This document shows positions 33,100 to 42,002 of a stretch of 57,268 bases of DNA, piece after piece (positions within the stretch are counted from its first letter, which is position 1; each line of letters opens with the position of its first letter). The DNA is taken from the NCBI GenBank assembly GCA_035709005.1, contig DASTFB010000012.1, forward strand, positions 1 to 57,268. Reading direction: 5' to 3'. The translations under genes and the position numbers were made by a program. The DNA is from Candidatus Methylomirabilota bacterium. Lineage in GTDB: Bacteria > Methylomirabilota > Methylomirabilia > Rokubacteriales > CSP1-6. The notes beneath the pieces were generated by a model. The model did no database searches. It worked only from the letters and a program-made list of their open reading frames with translations, and was not told the origin of the DNA.

Positions 33100-34131
33100 T
33101 CAGAAGGTGGGTCGAGGCCGGTAGTACTTCTCACGGTCGATCGATTTGACCGTGACGGGCTGCAGCCCACCGTCCCGCAAGACCTCGAGCGGTACTTCGA
33201 CGCCCGCCTCGCCGTGCGACCACAGGCGAACGTAGAAATCCGCCTGACCCTTGATGACTCGGCCCGCGAGGCGAACGATGACATCGCCCGGCCGGATGGC
33301 CGCCGCATCGGCGGGGCTCTCTGGGGAGACCCGGGTCACGATGACGTTGCCCTCGACCTCGCGGGTCTGAACGCCGAGCCACGGTCGCGGGCGCGCGCTG
33401 GACTTGCCGTGAGCCACCAGCTCTCCCAGCAACGGCTTGAGCAGGTCGATGGGCACGAACATGTTGCCAGGCAGCTGGCTGTCGGGGCCCATGGCGTCGT
33501 TCACCGACAACGAGCCGATGCCCAGCAGCGTGCCCTCCCGGCTGAGCAGGGCGGCGCCGCTCCAGTTGACCGTGGCCGGCGCGGTATAGATCGCCTCGTC
33601 GAGCAGGTACTCCCAGTAGCCCACGAACTGCCGGCGGGAGACGACCACCGCGGGAGCCACTCCGTCGAAGCCGACGATGAGCACCGGCTCGCGGGCGGCG
33701 ATGCTCGACGACTGGCCGATCGTGATCGGCCTGATCGGTAGCGGCCGCAGCGATCGCAGGAGACCGAAGCCGGTCGCGCTGTCGTAGGCCACCACGGTCG
33801 CCGGGAACGACGTGCCGTCCGCCGTCGAGAGCTCCACCGACTCCGCTTCCAGGATCAAGTACCCGATGGTGAGCACCAGCCCCTGGGCGTCGAGCACCAC
33901 GCCGGTGCCTTCCCGCACCGACCCCAGCGTCTTGTTGGAGCGGGCGTCGGCGACGGCCTTGCTGCGCAGCTTCACCACCGACAGCGCATCGACGGTCCGC
34001 TTCGGCTGCGGATGGGCCGCCGGAGGCGTGGGGTTCGGCTCGTTTTTCGCCGCGAGCGCGGCAGGCGCCCACAGCAGGATGGCGAGCAGGGAAGCGACCA
34101 GCGCGACAGCCATCACAGGAAGTGTACGCAT
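33100..34131 (-). CDS. Secreted trypsin-like (HtrA-type) PDZ protein with degenerate catalytic triad
   Basis: 343 residues from ATG 34131; a TTG start at 34155 is open but less likely. The signal peptide is MAVALVASLLAILLWAPAAL. The protease-like domain keeps EGTGVVLDAQGLVLTIGYLI, but Tyr91 stands where HtrA has the catalytic His, and the Asp run reads DSATGFGLL with Gly121 in place of the catalytic Asp. Only the Ser is kept, in NWSGAALLSREG. The C-terminal PDZ domain (about 235-330) is intact: PWLGVQTREVEG, PADAAAIRPGDVIVRLAG. It is therefore probably a periplasmic binding or scaffold protein rather than a protease. It stands alone; the next gene upstream in the same direction starts at 35113. 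Confidence 0.82.
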   Translation of the reverse strand: MRTLPVMAVALVASLLAILLWAPAALAAKNEPNPTPPAAHPQPKRTVDALSVVKLRSKAVADARSNKTLGSVREGTGVVLDAQGLVLTIGYLILEAESVELSTADGTSFPATVVAYDSATGFGLLRSLRPLPIRPITIGQSSSIAAREPVLIVGFDGVAPAVVVSRRQFVGYWEYLLDEAIYTAPATVNWSGAALLSREGTLLGIGSLSVNDAMGPDSQLPGNMFVPIDLLKPLLGELVAHGKSSARPRPWLGVQTREVEGNVIVTRVSPESPADAAAIRPGDVIVRLAGRVIKGQADFYVRLWSHGEAGVEVPLEVLRDGGLQPVTVKSIDREKYYRPRPTF

Positions 34132-34177
34132 TTTCCCGGCGCAACGGAGAGACAAAAACGGCCGTGGGGCAGACAGG

Positions 34178-35113
34178 CTAGCGGACCCAGAGCGGGCGGA
34201 AGCCGGTGGCCACGACGTCCGCGTAGGCGAGCGGCGCCGTGACCAGCCCCAGGGCGCGAGCGAAGGCGCTCATGGCGGCCACCGACGATTCCGAGATCGC
34301 GGGATCGTAGAACGGCAGGTCCCGCTCCACCAGAGCGGCGATCATGTCGGCCGCCGCCAGCGGGAACCGGCGCCGCCCGACCTCGGCCGCGCGCGCCGGA
34401 TCGGCGCGGAGCGCCCGCTGGGCGGCCACGATCCCGCGCACCGCAGCCGCCACGCGCTCGGGATCGCGGGCGACGAGAGCGTCGGTGACGACGAGGGCGG
34501 CGAACGTGAAGTCGCGCGCCGACGGAGGACCGTCGCCACGGCGGACGTCGACGACGATGCGGCCCACGCCCTGGCGCACCGCCGTCTCGCTGCCCAGCGC
34601 GTTGGCCCAGAAGCCGTCGAGCAGCCCCTGGCGCAGCGCCTCGGCCGCCAGGACGCCGAAAGAGGCGCCGGGACGCTCGGCGCCGGGCACGCGGACGACC
34701 TGCACGCCGTCGCGCGCGGGATCGACGCCGGCCTCGGCCAGCAGGCGCACGAGCGCGGCCTCGGGCCCCGGGGCGGCGCCGATCCGCAGCCCCTTCACCG
34801 CGCCCACGTCGCCGCGCCGGACGGGAAGGTCGGCGCGCAGCACGAGCAGCCACGGCGTGCCCTGGGCGACCGCCACCGCCAGCTTCGCCCCCTTGAAGCC
34901 GGGAAACGCGCTGAGCGCCGTGTGCGCGCCGGTCACCACGAAATCGACCTCCCCGTCCCGCAGGGCCGCCATCGCCCGTGGGGCCGGCCCCACCAGCTCC
35001 ACGCGGGCGTCGAGCCCTTCGGCGCGATAGAAGCCCAGCTCCTCGGCCGCCAGGGCGGGGAAATAGGAGTTGGTGACGAGATCGGGCACGGCGATGCGGG
35101 CGAGCGCGCTCAT
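34178..35113 (-). CDS. NMT1/THI5-like ABC substrate-binding protein without an obvious signal peptide
   Basis: 311 residues from ATG 35113. The type-2 binding-protein fold of the NMT1/SsuA family is seen in SYFPALAAEELGFYRAEGL, AALRDGEVDFVVTGAHTAL, VKGLRIGAAPGPEAALVRLL and GLLDGFWANA. The protein begins MSALARIAVPDLVTNSYF with no hydrophobic leader, so either it is cytosolic or the true start has been lost. The gene follows the TRAP permease by 14 bases and is probably in that operon. It would bind a small organic ligand; which one is unknown. Confidence 0.78.
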   Translation of the reverse strand: MSALARIAVPDLVTNSYFPALAAEELGFYRAEGLDARVELVGPAPRAMAALRDGEVDFVVTGAHTALSAFPGFKGAKLAVAVAQGTPWLLVLRADLPVRRGDVGAVKGLRIGAAPGPEAALVRLLAEAGVDPARDGVQVVRVPGAERPGASFGVLAAEALRQGLLDGFWANALGSETAVRQGVGRIVVDVRRGDGPPSARDFTFAALVVTDALVARDPERVAAAVRGIVAAQRALRADPARAAEVGRRRFPLAAADMIAALVERDLPFYDPAISESSVAAMSAFARALGLVTAPLAYADVVATGFRPLWVR

Positions 35114-35127
35114 GGCGGGGCCAGGGC

Positions 35128-37164
35128 TCAGCGCGTCGCGCTCGACGACGGCGAGGCGATCGCCACCGTGGCGCGCCGCCCGCCCAGCGTGAAGCCGAGC
35201 AGGCCCAGCCCGAAACCCGCCAGATCGGTCCAGAGGCCGGGCTTGATCAGCAGGAGGCCGGCCACCACCAGCGTCGCGCGCGCCCAGCCGGCCAGCGGCC
35301 GCCACAGGAAGCCGTGAGTTCCCGCGGCCAGGCAGACGACGCCGATCGAGGCCGTCGCGAGGGCGCCAAGAATGGCCGCCCACGGGCCCTCGAGGAGCAG
35401 CTCGGGCGAATAGGCGAACATGTAGGGCACGACGAAGCCCACCAGGCCCACCTTGCAGGCCATGAGCCCGGTCCGGAAGGGGTCGCCGCCCGACAGGCTG
35501 GCCGCGGCGTAGGCGGCCAGCGCCACCGGCGGGGTGATGGCCGCGATGGTGGAGAAGTAGAAGGCGAAGAAATGCGCCGCCAGCTCGGCGTTGACCGTGT
35601 TGATGGGCTGCAGCGCCGTCGTCATGGCGGGGATCGTCAGCGAGGCCAGGATGATGTAGACGGCTGTCGGCGGCATGCCGCAGCCGAGCACCAGCCCGGC
35701 GATGGCGCCGAGCGTGAGCGCGGCCAGCGAGGTGAGGAACACGCTGGTGTCCACGGCCAGGGCAGAGGGCACCCCGAAGGCTTCGAAGACCGGGGCCGCG
35801 GCCGCCGCGTGCTCGGTGACCCTCAGGAGCACGGAGGAGAACTTCACGCCCACGCCGGTGAGGCCCACCACGCCGACGATGATGCCGGCGCACGCGCAGG
35901 CCGCGGCGACGGACAGCGTGTTGGCGGCCCCGGACTCGAGCGCGTCGTAGAGCTTCCCCAGCCCCATGCGCGTGGCCCGCCGCGGCAAGCCCAACGCCAC
36001 GATGAGCAGGATCGACCAGAACGCCGACTTCATGGGGCTGTAGCCGATGACGAGCGCGCCGACGAGGACGACGAGGGGAACGATGACGTGCAGACGGCCC
36101 CGGAGCGCGCTACGCAGCGGAGGCAGCTGCTCGCGCGGTAGCCCGCGCAGGCCGCGCTTCACGGCCTCCAGGTCCACGAACAGGAACACGGCCAGATAGA
36201 AGAGGAAGGCCGGGATGGCGGCCGCGGCGATGATGCGCACGTAGGGTACGCCCATGAACTCGGCGATGATGAACGCGGCGGCGCCCATGATCGGCGGCGT
36301 GAACATGCCGCCGGTCGAGGCGCAGGCCTCGATGGCGCCGGCCTGCACCGACGTATAGCCGGTGCGCTTCATCAGCGGGATGGTGAACGTGCCCGTCGTC
36401 ACCACGTTGGCCACCGGAGAGCCGGAGATCATCCCCATGAGCCCGCTGGAGACCACCGCGGTCTTGGCCGGGCCGCCACGGAACCGGCCGGCCACGGCGT
36501 GGGCCAGGTCGATGACCATCTGGCCGCCGCCCGACGTGGTGAGAAACGCCCCGAAGAGCACGAAGAGCAGGATGTAGGTGGCCGAGGCGGCGATGGGGAT
36601 GCCGTAGATGCCCCCGGTGGTGATGTAGAGCTCCTCCACGATGCGCTCGATGCCGTATCCCTTGTGGGCGAGCCAGCCGGGCATCCACGGGCCCAGGCAG
36701 GCGTAGGCCAGGAACAGGAACGACACGGCCGGCAGCAGCGTCCCCAGCGACCGGCGCGCGCCCTCCAGCACCACCACGACCATGATCAGGCCCATGGCGA
36801 TGTCGAGCGGCGACAGCGACTCGAGCAGGAACATGCGGTCCGGCCAGACCCAGAAGATGTAGCCGCCGGAGACGAGGGCGGTCCCGGCCCAGAGACCGTC
36901 GAGCCAGGTGCCGGGCTGACCGCGCCGGGCCCGCCGGGCGCGGTAGAGGAGGAAGATGGCCACGGACAGCAGCGTCCAGTGCACCGTCCGCAGCGTCATA
37001 GCCGAGACGCCACCGTAGCCGGCGGCGTAGAGGTGGAACAGCGAGGCGACCACCAGGATGATGGAGGCGGTCCGTCCCGCCCGGCTCCCGCGCGCTACCC
37101 GAGGCCCCTCGGCCGGCTCCGCCGGCTGGGGGCCGGCGGGGCCAGGTGTCGCCGGGTCCGTCAC
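35128..37164 (-). CDS. TRAP transporter fused DctQM-type permease
   Basis: 678 residues from GTG 37164, which overlaps the TAXI gene stop as GTGA. The N-terminal DctQ-like four-helix part (about 30-180) is followed by a long DctM part with many hydrophobic helices and the family runs SGSPVANVVTTGTFTIPLMK, ACASTGGMFTPPIMG, GCGMPPTAVYIIL and STIAAITPPVALAAYAAAS. This is a Na+- or H+-driven secondary importer that works with the coupled TAXI binding protein. Cargo is typically a dicarboxylate, glutamate-like or other organic acid; not decidable here. Confidence 0.92.
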   Translation of the reverse strand: MTDPATPGPAGPQPAEPAEGPRVARGSRAGRTASIILVVASLFHLYAAGYGGVSAMTLRTVHWTLLSVAIFLLYRARRARRGQPGTWLDGLWAGTALVSGGYIFWVWPDRMFLLESLSPLDIAMGLIMVVVVLEGARRSLGTLLPAVSFLFLAYACLGPWMPGWLAHKGYGIERIVEELYITTGGIYGIPIAASATYILLFVLFGAFLTTSGGGQMVIDLAHAVAGRFRGGPAKTAVVSSGLMGMISGSPVANVVTTGTFTIPLMKRTGYTSVQAGAIEACASTGGMFTPPIMGAAAFIIAEFMGVPYVRIIAAAAIPAFLFYLAVFLFVDLEAVKRGLRGLPREQLPPLRSALRGRLHVIVPLVVLVGALVIGYSPMKSAFWSILLIVALGLPRRATRMGLGKLYDALESGAANTLSVAAACACAGIIVGVVGLTGVGVKFSSVLLRVTEHAAAAAPVFEAFGVPSALAVDTSVFLTSLAALTLGAIAGLVLGCGMPPTAVYIILASLTIPAMTTALQPINTVNAELAAHFFAFYFSTIAAITPPVALAAYAAASLSGGDPFRTGLMACKVGLVGFVVPYMFAYSPELLLEGPWAAILGALATASIGVVCLAAGTHGFLWRPLAGWARATLVVAGLLLIKPGLWTDLAGFGLGLLGFTLGGRRATVAIASPSSSATR

Positions 37165-38135
37165 TTCAACAGGCCGGCTTCCTTGTAGTAGCGGAGGGCG
37201 CCGGGATGGAAGGGCAGGTCGGCCACCGCCTGCGCCGAGGCTTCCCGCGTCATGTCCTTGTGGGTGGGATGGATCTTCTTGAACTCGTCGAGGTGCTCCA
37301 TCATCGCCTTGGTCGCGCGATACGCGAGGTCGTCGGGGACGTCCTTGTTCACGATCAGCACGTTCGGCGCGGCGATGGTGACGGTGTCGGCGGACTGGCC
37401 GTACGCCCGGCCTGGCACCACGTAGCGGATGTAGCCCGGATTCGCCCGGGCGATCTGCTGGGCCCGGTCGTCGGGCACGGCCAGCAAGCGCCACTGCGTC
37501 CCGGGGGTCGCCTCCAGGGACTTGAGCGCGGGCACGGGCACGGCGGCATACGAGAGGAACGCGTCGACGTTGCCGTCGACCAGCGCCTCCTTGCCCTGCT
37601 CGTAGGACATGAACGAGGCGGTCACGTCGGCCTGGCTGAAGCCGCAGGCCTTGAATGCGGCCAGCGCGGCGGGGATGCCGCCGCCGCCGGCGGGGCCGAG
37701 GGCCACCCGCTTGCCCTTGAGATCGCAGACGGTCTTCAGACCGGACTTCTCCAGCGCCGCGAACTGCATCACGCCGACCGTCCAGTTGGAGACCAGCACG
37801 CGGATGTTCGGCAGCTTTTCCTTGAACAGGCCCTGCCCCGCCAGGGCCATGGCCGTCAGGCGGGCCACCGAGGGCGCGAACTCGGCCTTGCCGTCGCTGA
37901 CCAGCTTGTTGTTCTGCAGCCCCCCGCCGGACTGCTCCACCTTGGCCTCGACCCCGGGCACGTACTTGTTCAGGAACTCGGCCCAGCCGGCGCCGGTGAT
38001 GTACCAGGAGCCGCCCGGGCGGGCGGAGGCGATGGTGATGAACTTCTTCTGCTGGGCAATCGCGACGCCGGCCCAACCACTTCCGACGACGGCCGCCACG
38101 GCCAGAGCGACGACCACGATCCGCATGCGTTTCAT
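37161..38135 (-). CDS. TAXI-family TRAP transporter solute-binding protein
   Basis: 324 residues; ATG 38135 with GGAGGTCG upstream. Signal peptide MRIVVVALAVAAVVGSGWAG then VAIAQ. Mature TAXI fold: FITIASARPGGSWYITGAGW, VEQSGGGLQNNKLV, GKRVALGPAGGGGIPAALAA, FMSYEQGKEALVDGNVDAFL and a C-terminal LPFHPGALRYYKEAGL. It captures substrate in the periplasm for the coupled TRAP permease. The isochorismatase gene ends 13 bases before its start and is probably in the same transcript. Confidence 0.93.
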   Translation of the reverse strand: MKRMRIVVVALAVAAVVGSGWAGVAIAQQKKFITIASARPGGSWYITGAGWAEFLNKYVPGVEAKVEQSGGGLQNNKLVSDGKAEFAPSVARLTAMALAGQGLFKEKLPNIRVLVSNWTVGVMQFAALEKSGLKTVCDLKGKRVALGPAGGGGIPAALAAFKACGFSQADVTASFMSYEQGKEALVDGNVDAFLSYAAVPVPALKSLEATPGTQWRLLAVPDDRAQQIARANPGYIRYVVPGRAYGQSADTVTIAAPNVLIVNKDVPDDLAYRATKAMMEHLDEFKKIHPTHKDMTREASAQAVADLPFHPGALRYYKEAGLLK

Positions 38136-38148
38136 GCTCGACCTCCGT

Positions 38149-38880
38149 CTAGACGTTACGATGGCGGCCGACGCGTTCACCGGCCGGCGCCGCCTGCTCG
38201 AAATACGCGCTCGCCTCGGCTCCCGAGACGACGTCGGCGTACTTCATCGACAGATCGAACAGATGGAGCCGGTGGAGCGTCTCGGCGCGGTCGAAGACGC
38301 AGTCCTCGACCACGACGACGCGGTAGTTGTACGAGAACGCGTCGACAGCGGTGGCCCGGACGCAGCCGCTGGTCACGCAGCCGGTGACGACGACCGTGTC
38401 GATGCCGCGCGCGATCAGGTGCGCGGTGAGCGGCGTGCCGAAGAAGGCGCTGGGCTTGTCCTTGCGGAGTACCACCTCGTCGGGCAGCGGCGCCAGCTCC
38501 TTGACGATCTCGGTGCCGATGCGGACCGCGTCGTCGGTGACCTCGGTGGCCCGCGCGTTCTTCTGCCCCCAGGAGCCGACCCCGAGCGGGTCGAGCCGGT
38601 AGCCCTGGGTGGTGAAGAAGACCGGCACGGCACAGGCGCGGGCCCGGGCCAGCAGCTCGGCGATGCGGGGGATGACTTGCCAGGCGACCTCGCCGCAGCT
38701 GTTGCGGAAGCGCCGGATCGAGTCCAGGATCGGCTCCGGACGATCCCCGGCGAAGTTGTAGTTCACGTCGACGACGAGCAAGGCCGGCCGGGCCCCCCAC
38801 CGGCCGCGCTGACCGTAGCCGGCTGCCCGAAAGACCTGAAGCTCGCGCTCGGGAATCAGACCGTCCCAGGGACGTGCCAT
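38149..38880 (-). CDS. Isochorismatase-family cysteine hydrolase
   Basis: 243 residues from ATG 38880 (the longer frame to 38928 adds a non-conserved leader). Catalytic triad: D38 in LLVVDVNYNF, Lys near 142 in RKDKPSAFFGT and C173 in TGCVTSGCVRATAVDA. Enzymes of this group are amidases or N-carbamoyl hydrolases, for example acting on maleamate, N-carbamoylsarcosine or ureidoacrylate. It heads the minus-strand TAXI/TRAP transport operon, so it may process the imported compound. It is divergent from the TctCBA operon, with about 140 bases between. Confidence 0.88.
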   Translation of the reverse strand: MARPWDGLIPERELQVFRAAGYGQRGRWGARPALLVVDVNYNFAGDRPEPILDSIRRFRNSCGEVAWQVIPRIAELLARARACAVPVFFTTQGYRLDPLGVGSWGQKNARATEVTDDAVRIGTEIVKELAPLPDEVVLRKDKPSAFFGTPLTAHLIARGIDTVVVTGCVTSGCVRATAVDAFSYNYRVVVVEDCVFDRAETLHRLHLFDLSMKYADVVSGAEASAYFEQAAPAGERVGRHRNV

Positions 38881-39022
38881 GCCGCTTAGGTAGCTCGGCT
38901 GCGGTCCCAGATCAAGCACAAAGTCCACGGTTGGGGCTTGACGCCGCTGGAGCGCTGACGTATCGGTAGCAGCGCGCTAGGCAGGCCGTCGACGGCGGGG
39001 CAGAGCCCCCAAGGAGGTCGTC

Positions 39023-39997
39023 ATGGTTCGTCTGCTGCTGGCCGGAGTCCTGATCCTCCTGCCCCTGGTGAGCGGCGCTGCCGCCCAGGAGCGGTATCCC
39101 ACGCAGCCCATCACCATCGTGTCCCCGTACCCGCCCGGCGGCGCCGCCGACCTCACGGCCCGGCCGTTCGCGCCGGCCCTGGAGCGCGTGCTGAAGCAGC
39201 CCGTCGTCGTGCTCAACAAGGTCGGCGCCGGCGGGGCGGTGGGGACGCAGTGGGTGTCCCTGGCCAAGCCCGACGGCTACACCATCCTGCTCACGGTGTT
39301 CTCCATCTCCACGATCCCGGAGGCGGAGCGCGTCGCCGGCCGGACGCCGATCTTCACGCGGGATCAGTTCGTGCCCATCGCCCGCCTGAACGCGGACCCC
39401 ACGCTCTTGATGGTGCCGGCCAACGCCCCCTGGAAGAGCATCAAGGACCTGGTAGAGGATGCCAAGAAGCGTCCCGACCAGATCCTGTACGCATCGGCCG
39501 GGCCCTACACCGTGTCGCACATGGCCATCGAAGTGTTCCAGCAGGCGGCGGGAATCCGCCTGCGCCACCTGCCCACGACGGGCGGCGGCCCGGCCATGAC
39601 CGCGGTGCTGGGGGGACACGCCATGCTGTCGGCTCTCTCCACGGGAGCGGTGACACCCCAGGTCAAGGGCGGCAAGGTTCGGGTCCTGGCCAACTCGGGG
39701 GCCAGGCGGCTGGCCGCCTTCCCGGACACTCCGACGCTGAAGGAGCTCGGCTACGACGTGGAGGTCTATCTGTGGACCGGGCTCTTCGCGCCGAAGGGTG
39801 TGCCGGCCCACGTCCTCCAGACGCTCCGGGACGCGACGCGCCGGGCCGTGCAGGACAAGGAGTTCCAGGCCGCGTCGTTGAAGATGCAGATGCCGCCCGC
39901 CTACCAGGACACGGACGAGTTCAAGGCCTGGTGGGACAAGGACGCCGAGATGCTGGCCGCCGCCATCCGGCGGATGGGGAAGGCGAATGCCAAGTGA
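39023..39997 (+). CDS. tctC: Tripartite tricarboxylate transporter substrate-binding protein (Bug/TctC)
   Basis: 324 residues; ATG with AAGGAGG 8-14 bases upstream. Signal peptide MVRLLLAGVLILLPLVSG then AAAQ. Bug-fold signatures are YPTQPITIVSPYPPGGAAD, KVGAGGAVGTQWVSLAKPDG, LPTTGGGPAMTAVLGGHA and AAFPDTPTLKELGYDV. It captures a carboxylate in the periplasm for the TctA/TctB membrane partners encoded next, to which it is coupled by a GTGA overlap. Unlike the many orphan Bug proteins of soil bacteria, it has its full transport set here. Confidence 0.94.
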   Translation: MVRLLLAGVLILLPLVSGAAAQERYPTQPITIVSPYPPGGAADLTARPFAPALERVLKQPVVVLNKVGAGGAVGTQWVSLAKPDGYTILLTVFSISTIPEAERVAGRTPIFTRDQFVPIARLNADPTLLMVPANAPWKSIKDLVEDAKKRPDQILYASAGPYTVSHMAIEVFQQAAGIRLRHLPTTGGGPAMTAVLGGHAMLSALSTGAVTPQVKGGKVRVLANSGARRLAAFPDTPTLKELGYDVEVYLWTGLFAPKGVPAHVLQTLRDATRRAVQDKEFQAASLKMQMPPAYQDTDEFKAWWDKDAEMLAAAIRRMGKANAK

Positions 39998-40440
39998 CCC
40001 CAACGACCGATCGGCTGGCGGGGACGGTCCTGGCCGGGTTCGCCCTCTTCGTCCTCTGGGAGAGCCGTACCATTCCCTTCGGGACGATCCGGGCTCCAGG
40101 CCCCGGCACGGTGCCGGTCCTCCTCGCCCTGACCCTGCTCGTCTGTAGCGTCGCGGTCATCGCGGGCGGGGCGTCCGCGCGCCCCGTCCGCGTCCTGCAG
40201 TGGCCCGAGTGGCGCCACGCGGTGGCGATTCTGGCGACCTGCGCCTTCATGGCCCTGGCGCTGGAGCGGCTCGGGTACCGCCTGACGATGCTGATCGCGC
40301 TGCTGGGGCTGCTGGCGGTCGTGGAGCGGAAGGGGTGGGTGGTGGGCGCGGTGTTCGCCGTCACGTTCGCGCTGGGCACCTATTACGTCTTCCACACCTT
40401 CCTGCGCGTCCCCATGCCGCTGGGGCCGTTCGGCTTCTAA
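39994..40440 (+). CDS. tctB: Tripartite tricarboxylate transporter small membrane subunit (TctB)
   Basis: 148 residues from GTG 39994, chosen because it overlaps the tctC stop as GTGA. Four hydrophobic segments are visible: GTVLAGFALFVLW, VPVLLALTLLVCSVAVIAGG, AVAILATCAFMALAL with YRLTMLIALLGLLAVV, and GAVFAVTFALGTYYVF. The C-terminus, FHTFLRVPMPLGPFGF, is the usual TctB ending. It forms the membrane complex with TctA. The sequence is poorly conserved across the family, so the call leans on topology and position. Confidence 0.9.
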   Translation: MTPTTDRLAGTVLAGFALFVLWESRTIPFGTIRAPGPGTVPVLLALTLLVCSVAVIAGGASARPVRVLQWPEWRHAVAILATCAFMALALERLGYRLTMLIALLGLLAVVERKGWVVGAVFAVTFALGTYYVFHTFLRVPMPLGPFGF

Positions 40441-40457
40441 GCCGCCCCGGCCCGCCG

Positions 40458-42002
40458 ATGCTCGAGACGCTGCAGAATCTCTCCGCCGGGTTCGCCACGG
40501 CGCTGTCGCCGTCCGTGCTGCTCTACGCGTTCGTGGGCTGCATCGTCGGCACGCTGGTGGGCCTCCTTCCCGGCGTGGGGCCGCTGGCCGGCATCAGTCT
40601 GCTCCTGCCCGTGAGCTTCGGACTCGACGCCACCACGGCCATCGTCCTGCTGGCCGGCATCTACTACGGCGCCATGTACGGCGGCTCGACGACCTCCATC
40701 TTGATGCGCGTGCCCGGCGAAGCGGCGTCCGTGATGACGTGCATCGACGGCTACGCCATGACCGAGAAGGGGCGGGCCGGGCCCGCGCTGGCCCTGGCCG
40801 CGTTCGGATCCTACGTCGCCGGAACCGTCAGCGTGGTGGCCCTGATGATCCTGGCCCCGCCCCTGGCGGAGTTCGCGCTGCGCTTCGGGCCGCCGGAGAA
40901 TTTTGCCCTGCTGATCCTCGGCTTGCTGGTGCTGGCGTACATGAGCGGAGGATCGATGGCCAAGGCGCTGGCCATGGCGGCGCTCGGCCTGCTGCTGGGG
41001 ATGGTCGGCATCGACACCATGACGGGCTTCTTCCGCTTCCACTACGGGATCGTCGAGCTGGGCGACGGGATCGGTGTCGTGCCGACCGCGGTCGGGCTCT
41101 TCGGAATCTCCGAGATCCTCTTCTCGGCCGGCAACACCACCCGGGCGCCCGTCCACCGGCCCCGCCTGCGCGAGCTGTTGCCGTCCCGGGAGGAATGGCG
41201 AGACGCTCGGGGACCGATCGTCCGGGGAACGCTCCTGGGATTCGTGATCGGGATCATCCCGGGACCGGGTCACGTCATCTCCTCCTTCGTGTCGTATGCG
41301 CTCGAGCGGCGTCTTTCCCGCCATCCGGAGCGGTTCGGCCACGGCGCCGTGGCGGGCGTGGCCGGGCCGGAAGCCGCGAACAACTCGGCCACGTCCGGCG
41401 CCTTCGTGCCCATGCTGGCCCTGGGGCTCCCGTCGGGCGCGGTGCCGGCCATCATGATGGCGGCCATGATGATCCACGGCATCTCGCCGGGGCCCCTGCT
41501 CATCCAGGAGCAGCCCCAGCTGTTCTGGGGATTCATCGCCAGCATGTACGTGGGCAACGTGGTGCTGCTCATCCTGAACCTGCCCTTCGTCGGGGTGTTC
41601 GTGAACATCCTGCGCATCCCGTACTCCTACCTCTACCCGTCGATCCTGGCCTTCGCCACGCTCGGGGTGTACGCGGTGAACAATAGCGTGGTGGACGTTT
41701 GGATCATGGCCGGCACCGGCCTGCTGGGCTACCTCTTGCGGAAGTTCGACTTCGAGCTCGCCCCGATCGTCCTGGGCCTGGTCCTGGCTCCCATGATCGA
41801 GCTGAGCTTCCGCCAGTCGCTGGCCATGTCCGGGGGCAGCTACCTGATCTTCGTGACTCGTCCCATCGCCGTCGTCATGTTGCTGGTCGGCCTGGCGCTG
41901 CTCCTGCTGAGCGTCCGCTCAGCGCTGAGCGGGGCGCTGGGCTGGCGCCCGGCCATCCGGCTGGAGGCGCCGACGGGCGGGGAAGGAGGAAGCAAGCCAT
42001 GA
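40458..42002 (+). CDS. tctA: Tripartite tricarboxylate transporter large permease (TctA)
   Basis: 514 residues, the standard TctA length. Conserved runs: GTLVGLLPGVGPLAGISLLLP, IYYGAMYGGSTTSILMRVPG, GGSMAKALAMAALGLLLG, GFVIGIIPGPGHVISSFVSY, PEAANNSATSGAFVPMLALG and RKFDFELAPIVLGLVLAPM. About twelve hydrophobic helices. It imports a carboxylic acid by cation symport with TctB and the Bug protein. Its stop overlaps the start of the deacetylase-fold gene as ATGA, tying that enzyme to the transporter. Confidence 0.95.
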   Translation: MLETLQNLSAGFATALSPSVLLYAFVGCIVGTLVGLLPGVGPLAGISLLLPVSFGLDATTAIVLLAGIYYGAMYGGSTTSILMRVPGEAASVMTCIDGYAMTEKGRAGPALALAAFGSYVAGTVSVVALMILAPPLAEFALRFGPPENFALLILGLLVLAYMSGGSMAKALAMAALGLLLGMVGIDTMTGFFRFHYGIVELGDGIGVVPTAVGLFGISEILFSAGNTTRAPVHRPRLRELLPSREEWRDARGPIVRGTLLGFVIGIIPGPGHVISSFVSYALERRLSRHPERFGHGAVAGVAGPEAANNSATSGAFVPMLALGLPSGAVPAIMMAAMMIHGISPGPLLIQEQPQLFWGFIASMYVGNVVLLILNLPFVGVFVNILRIPYSYLYPSILAFATLGVYAVNNSVVDVWIMAGTGLLGYLLRKFDFELAPIVLGLVLAPMIELSFRQSLAMSGGSYLIFVTRPIAVVMLLVGLALLLLSVRSALSGALGWRPAIRLEAPTGGEGGSKP

